Source: Sphingomonas sp. (GTDB lineage Bacteria; Pseudomonadota; Alphaproteobacteria; Sphingomonadales; Sphingomonadaceae). Taken from it: 9,440 bases of DNA. A program made the translations under genes and the position numbers. The notes beneath the pieces are model-generated. The model saw only the letters and a program-made list of their open reading frames with translations. It was not told the DNA's origin and did not search any database. Positions 6,423 through 9,440 of the stretch are shown here, in pieces; positions within the stretch are counted from its first letter, which is position 1; every line of letters begins with the position of its first letter. Where the stretch lies: assembly GCA_013812805.1 (NCBI GenBank), contig JACCSV010000290.1:1-9440 (forward strand). The letters are read 5' to 3'.

Positions 6423-7208
6423 GTGGACCTAGCGCACGCTTTCTCCGGCTTTGTCGTCGGCATGCTCGTCGGACTGACCGGGGTCGGCGGCGGGTCGCTG
6501 ATGGCGCCGATCCTGATCCTGATCTTCGGTGTGTCCCCGACCACCGCGGTCGGAACCGACCTGTGGTTTGCCGGCATTACCAAGACGGTCGGCGGGGCCA
6601 TCCATCACGCCAAGCAATGCGCCGACTGGCAGGTAGTGCGAAGGCTGGCGCTGGGCAGCCTCCCGGCCTCGATCATCACCCTGGTCGTGCTCCATGCCCT
6701 CAACTGGTCGCAGGTGAAGCAGGGGTGGCTGCCGTTCGCGCTCGGGCTGGTGTTGCTTGCGACCGCGATCGCCACCATCGCCCGCCCGCGGCTTCACCGC
6801 TACATCCTCGATCGCCAGCGCAATGGGCGGTCGGCGGAAGCCGTGCGTTGGCAGGCGCCGCTGACGGTTGCCGCCGGCGCCATGCTCGGAGCGCTGGTCA
6901 CCCTGACCTCGATCGGCGCCGGCGCGCTCGGCGCCACCTTGCTGGTCTTCCTCTATCCGATGCGGCTCAGCACCAAGCAGATCGTCGGCACCGACATCGT
7001 CCACGCGGTGCCGCTGACCATCGTCGCCGGCATCGGCCATTTGTTCATCGGCAGCGTCGACGGGCAGTTGCTGCTCAACCTGCTGGTCGGCTCGATCCCC
7101 GGGATCATCATCGGCTCGCTGCTCGTCCACAAGATCAGCGAGACCTTCGTCCGAGTCAGCCTGGCAATGATCCTGGTCTTCGCCGGCGCCCGCCTGGTGG
7201 TGAGCTGA
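6423..7208 (+). CDS. TSUP (TauE/SafE) family membrane permease
   Basis: This 261-residue, highly hydrophobic inner-membrane protein has about eight predicted helices. The family moves sulfite, sulfoacetate or other small organosulfur or organic anions; the substrate here cannot be read from sequence. The two-repeat architecture is visible: the N-terminal GLTGVGGGSLMAPILIL (18-34) and AVGTDLWFA (42-50) are echoed in the second half by ALVTLTSIGAGALGATLLVF (157-176) and IVGTDIVHAVPL (187-198). A cytoplasmic Arg-rich loop (about 121-143) joins the halves. The start is taken as GTG at 6423, which gives the N-terminus usual for the family, although no Shine-Dalgarno sequence precedes it. ATG at 6462 would cut into the first helix. 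No sulfur-metabolism gene is adjacent, so the substrate stays open. Confidence 0.9.
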   Translation: MDLAHAFSGFVVGMLVGLTGVGGGSLMAPILILIFGVSPTTAVGTDLWFAGITKTVGGAIHHAKQCADWQVVRRLALGSLPASIITLVVLHALNWSQVKQGWLPFALGLVLLATAIATIARPRLHRYILDRQRNGRSAEAVRWQAPLTVAAGAMLGALVTLTSIGAGALGATLLVFLYPMRLSTKQIVGTDIVHAVPLTIVAGIGHLFIGSVDGQLLLNLLVGSIPGIIIGSLLVHKISETFVRVSLAMILVFAGARLVVS

Positions 7209-7237
7209 GACGGGTACGGCCCATTGCCTTTGCCGCC

Positions 7238-7277
7238 TTTGTTCGACAGGCTCGGACTGACTAGGTTCGCATTGAAC
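7238..7277. repeat. Possible degenerate REP-like fragment between genes
   Basis: The 91-bp gap between the TSUP and TIR genes contains GTTCGACAGGCTCGGACTGA. This resembles one arm of the widespread intergenic palindromic element whose arms read roughly TTCGACAGGCTCAGG...GAACG. The second arm here is not well preserved. A small dyad, GTTC-GCATT-GAAC, lies at 7265-7277. The comparison is from memory. This could equally be promoter sequence for the TIR gene. Confidence 0.2.
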
Positions 7278-7299
7278 ACGCCTGTGGGGGGAAGGGTCC

Positions 7300-9063
7300 G
7301 TGGCCCGCGTCTTCTTGAGTTATGCACGCGCCGACGCCGATGCCGCCAAACGGCTGGCGGAGCTGGTTGCGCGCGCCGGGCACGAGGTCTGGTGGGACCG
7401 GGAAATCCAGGGCGGCTCGCGCTTTTCGAACGAAATCGACAAGGCGTTGAGCAATGCCGAAGCGGTCGTCGTCCTGTGGTCCGCGGCTTCGCTCGAATCC
7501 GCGTGGGTTCAGGACGAGGCAGCCGAGGGCCGCGATTCGGGGCGGCTGGTTCCGGTGCTCCTCGAGCAGGTTCGACCCCCGCTCGGTTTCCGGCAGTACC
7601 AGTCGATCGATTGCACCGATCTGGATACCGCGAGTGGCCTGGCCCAGCTGGACGCGCTGTTGCGCACGATCGCCAAAATGGACGGTGCCCCGGAGCAACC
7701 CTCAGCGCTTGCGAGCGGGCCTTCCAAGGCGCCAGAGGCCACATATTCGATCTGTGTCCTGCCATTCCTCAACATGAGCGGCGATCCCGAGCAGGAATAT
7801 TTCAGCGACGGCATCACCGAAGACATCATCACTGACCTTTCGCAGGTTTCGGCGCTGTCGGTGATCGCGCGAAACACCGCCTTCACTTTCAAAGGCAAGC
7901 CGCTCGACGTGAAGGAGGTCGCGCGCACGGTCGGCGTCAGCCACGTTCTTGAAGGCAGCGTGCGCAAGGCGGGCAGCCGAGTGCGCATCACCGCGCAGCT
8001 GATCGACGGCGCCAAGGGGGACCATGTCTGGGCCGAGCGTTTCGACCGCGAGCTCACGGACATTTTCGATATCCAGGACGAAATTTCGAAAGCGATCGTC
8101 GGTTCGCTCCGGCTTAAGCTGCTGCCGCAGGAAAAGAAAGCGATCGCCAAGCGCGGCACCACTAACGTCGATGCCTACAATCTTTACCTGATGGCGCGCC
8201 GCCAGTGGGTCGAGGAAACCTTTGGCGAGGTCCGCCGGGAGCAGGCCGTCATTCGCATCTGCCAGCAGGCGATCGCGATCGATCCGGATTACGCAGATGC
8301 TTGGGCGCTGATGGCGCTCGCCCAGGCCGAGCTGCGGTTCTGGCACGGCCGGGATGAAAACGCGCTTCCAGCAACCGAGCGGGCCTTGTCGATCAACTCG
8401 GACCTTGCCGAGGTCCGTTGCGTCCGAGCGCGGTATCTCGAGGAAGACGGCAAGCAAGACGAAGCGAACGCCGAGATTTCAACAGCGCTCGAGCTGGACC
8501 CCGAATCATGGGAGGTGAATCGCGAAGCGGCGCGAATGATTTTCCGGCAAGGCCGCTATGGCGAAGCCATCCCTTATTTCGAAAAAGCGGCATCGCTGAT
8601 CGATACGGACTTCCTGAATCCGTTGATGCTGATCACCTGCTATCAGGCGACCGGCGACGAAACGATGCGGCAAGCATCGGCGCGCCTGACGCTCGAGCGT
8701 GCGGAGCGTGCGCTCGCTCATGACCCGACAAATGCCGCAGCGATGTCCGCCGGAGTCACGCCGTTGGCGCTGTTTGGAGAGGAGCAGCGTGCGCGCGACT
8801 GGATGCAACGCGGACTGCTCACCAACCCCGACAGCATGCACTTGCACTATAACTTCGCCTGCACGCTGGTAAACGAAATGCACGATCACGAGGCGGCACT
8901 CGAGATGATCGAGCCCTATTTCGAAAAGGTGCAGAGCCCGACGATGATCCGGCACCTGGAAGTGGATCCCGACTTCGACAGCCTTCGCGACAACCCGCGC
9001 TTTTGCAAGATGCTCGCCCAAGCCAAGCAGCGGCTCGGGATTACCGACGGCCCCGCGGCGTGA
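7300..9063 (+). CDS. TIR domain - TolB-like - TPR protein
   Basis: This 587-residue, apparently soluble protein has three parts. Residues 1-125 are a bacterial TIR domain: strand VFLSYAR (4-10), a BB-loop region WWDREIQGGSRFSNEI (31-46), VVVLWS (56-61) and WVQDEA (69-74). Glu73 sits where NAD-cleaving TIR enzymes such as SARM1 (WVHKE) place the catalytic glutamate. Residues 148-276 are a TolB-like/FlgO-like module (ICVLPFLNMSGDPEQEYFSDGI at 151-172, then VLEGSVRK, RITAQLIDG, HVWAERFDR). That module elsewhere links class III cyclase or winged-helix domains to TPRs. Residues about 288-580 are TPR-like helical repeats ending in DPDFDSLRDNPRF. No membrane segment separates TIR from TolB, so it is probably cytosolic. 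The start is GTG at 7300, behind GGGGGGAAGGG. It may be an NADase-type defence or stress protein, or a TIR-mediated scaffold. No partner gene is adjacent. Confidence 0.9.
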   Translation: MARVFLSYARADADAAKRLAELVARAGHEVWWDREIQGGSRFSNEIDKALSNAEAVVVLWSAASLESAWVQDEAAEGRDSGRLVPVLLEQVRPPLGFRQYQSIDCTDLDTASGLAQLDALLRTIAKMDGAPEQPSALASGPSKAPEATYSICVLPFLNMSGDPEQEYFSDGITEDIITDLSQVSALSVIARNTAFTFKGKPLDVKEVARTVGVSHVLEGSVRKAGSRVRITAQLIDGAKGDHVWAERFDRELTDIFDIQDEISKAIVGSLRLKLLPQEKKAIAKRGTTNVDAYNLYLMARRQWVEETFGEVRREQAVIRICQQAIAIDPDYADAWALMALAQAELRFWHGRDENALPATERALSINSDLAEVRCVRARYLEEDGKQDEANAEISTALELDPESWEVNREAARMIFRQGRYGEAIPYFEKAASLIDTDFLNPLMLITCYQATGDETMRQASARLTLERAERALAHDPTNAAAMSAGVTPLALFGEEQRARDWMQRGLLTNPDSMHLHYNFACTLVNEMHDHEAALEMIEPYFEKVQSPTMIRHLEVDPDFDSLRDNPRFCKMLAQAKQRLGITDGPAA

Positions 9064-9327
9064 TCGGCAAGGCTCCTGGCCCCGACTGAACGGCCCAATC
9101 CACAGGAAATGTGGTTATCCCGCAATTACCCGCTTGCGTTGTCCGCGCGATGAGGCACAATAGCTGGTAGGGTGACGGGGAATACCTACCTACTGCTAGT
9201 GTCTGGCGGCGGAATCTGCTATTCCGGCGCAGGGCTGCGTTCGTCCCCGCTTTCCACAGCCCGAAGCGGCTTGAAGGGGCGCGGCGGGCGCGAAAAAGGA
9301 CTAGGGTGCCAGTCACGGCTCCGAGTC

Positions 9328-9342
9328 GAACAATAGGAGAAC
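9328..9342 (+). promoter_or_regulatory. Putative LexA (SOS) operator GAAC-N7-GAAC
   Basis: GAAC at 9328-9331 and GAAC at 9339-9342 are separated by exactly seven bases (AATAGGA). This exactly matches the direct-repeat LexA operator known in alphaproteobacteria (GTTC-N7-GTTC on the other strand). It lies 53 bases upstream of the start codon at 9396, a sensible operator position. Eight fixed bases would be expected about 0.3 times by chance in a window this size on both strands, so the location carries as much weight as the match. Confidence 0.5.
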
Positions 9343-9369
9343 ATCCGGTTCTCCCAGAATCGATCTGGG
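9336..9369 (+). promoter_or_regulatory. Two abutting hairpins in the leader of the truncated gene
   Basis: Stem 1 is GGAGAAC-ATCCG-GTTCTCC (9336-9354), seven perfect pairs. Stem 2 is CCCAGA-ATCGA-TCTGGG (9353-9369), six perfect pairs. Both have 5-base loops, and they share two bases at the junction, so at full length they exclude each other or stack end to end. They sit 26-60 bases before the start codon at 9396. They could be RNA structure in the leader, or a protein-binding dyad overlapping the LexA-type site. Confidence 0.4.
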
Positions 9370-9395
9370 CAGCGGATATTGAGCGGGGAAGCGCG

Positions 9396-9440
9396 ATGGA
9401 TTTCACCACTGGAAGCGAAGTTCTGGCCGAGGACGTAATC
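9396..9440 (+). CDS. Start of a truncated gene, product unknown
   Basis: ATG at 9396 follows GGGGAA with a 5-base gap, a good ribosome binding site, and the frame stays open to the end of the window. Only 15 residues are visible (MDFTTGSEVLAEDVI), too few to recognise a family. The upstream LexA-type operator and paired hairpins suggest a regulated gene, possibly part of the SOS response. A chance open frame of this length cannot be excluded. Confidence 0.5.
   Translation, partial: MDFTTGSEVLAEDVI

Larger units (their letters stand above)
9064..9395. other. Dyad-rich non-coding region
   Basis: There is no credible gene in these 332 bases; the open frames across it are short and unnatural. 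By eye it holds several inverted repeats. They are CCACA/TGTGG at 9100-9114 (36 bases after the TIR gene stop, with no T run), GGTAGG/CCTACC at 9166-9190 with a 13-base loop, CGGAAT/ATTCCG at 9210-9226 with a 5-base loop, and two abutting hairpins at 9336-9369. A very weak promoter candidate is TTGCGT (9134-9139) with CACAAT (9156-9161), spaced 16. A LexA-type operator lies at 9328-9342. The region is probably the long leader and control region of the gene starting at 9396. Confidence 0.5.

Noticed and set aside
6429..7130. Minus-strand 233-codon open frame opposite the TSUP permease
   Set aside because: It is rich in Asp, Arg, Gln and Gly with no domain signature, a typical shadow of a hydrophobic protein gene.
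7702..8457. Minus-strand 251-codon open frame opposite the TIR-TolB-TPR gene
   Set aside because: It is an antisense shadow. The plus-strand protein has clear TIR, TolB-like and TPR signatures throughout the same bases.

Overview
The window looks like chromosomal DNA of a high-GC alphaproteobacterium, most likely a sphingomonad (Sphingomonadales). This rests on the GC-rich codon use, the style of the UvrB sequence, a DUF3617-type lipoprotein, a TSUP permease, and a TIR/TolB-like/TPR protein of a kind familiar from this order. That assignment comes from recognition, not from a search. No insertion sequence, tRNA, rRNA, CRISPR array or phage gene was recognised.

Layout. Positions 1-259 hold no confident gene, only a spaced direct repeat and a coding-like stretch that continues in frame after the stop of the next gene. 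Positions 260-2992 (minus) encode a 910-residue RTX calcium-binding repeat protein, probably exported by a type I secretion system that is not in the window. Its C-terminal third contains a large internal duplication. Positions 3121-5310 (minus) encode UvrB, the damage-verification helicase of nucleotide excision repair. The 128-bp gap between the two genes holds a GC-rich hairpin that could end uvrB transcription, directly followed by an AT-rich promoter candidate for the RTX gene.

From 5429 everything is on the plus strand. First comes a small, probably exported, basic four-cysteine protein (5429-5746), divergent from uvrB. Next are a DUF3617-type lipoprotein (5810-6349), an eight-helix TSUP (TauE/SafE) permease (6423-7208), and a 587-residue protein (7300-9063). 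The last carries an N-terminal TIR domain that keeps the glutamate used by NAD-cleaving TIR enzymes, then a TolB-like domain and TPR repeats. Positions 9064-9395 are non-coding and rich in short dyads. A truncated gene begins at 9396 behind a good ribosome binding site. About 54 bases upstream of it is an exact match to the alphaproteobacterial LexA operator GAAC-N7-GAAC, which suggests an SOS-controlled gene running off the window.

The genes do not form one obvious pathway: DNA repair, envelope or secreted proteins, a transporter and a signalling/defence-type protein sit side by side. The items most worth following up are the TIR-TolB-TPR protein, the LexA-box-led truncated gene, and the duplicated C-terminal module of the RTX protein.
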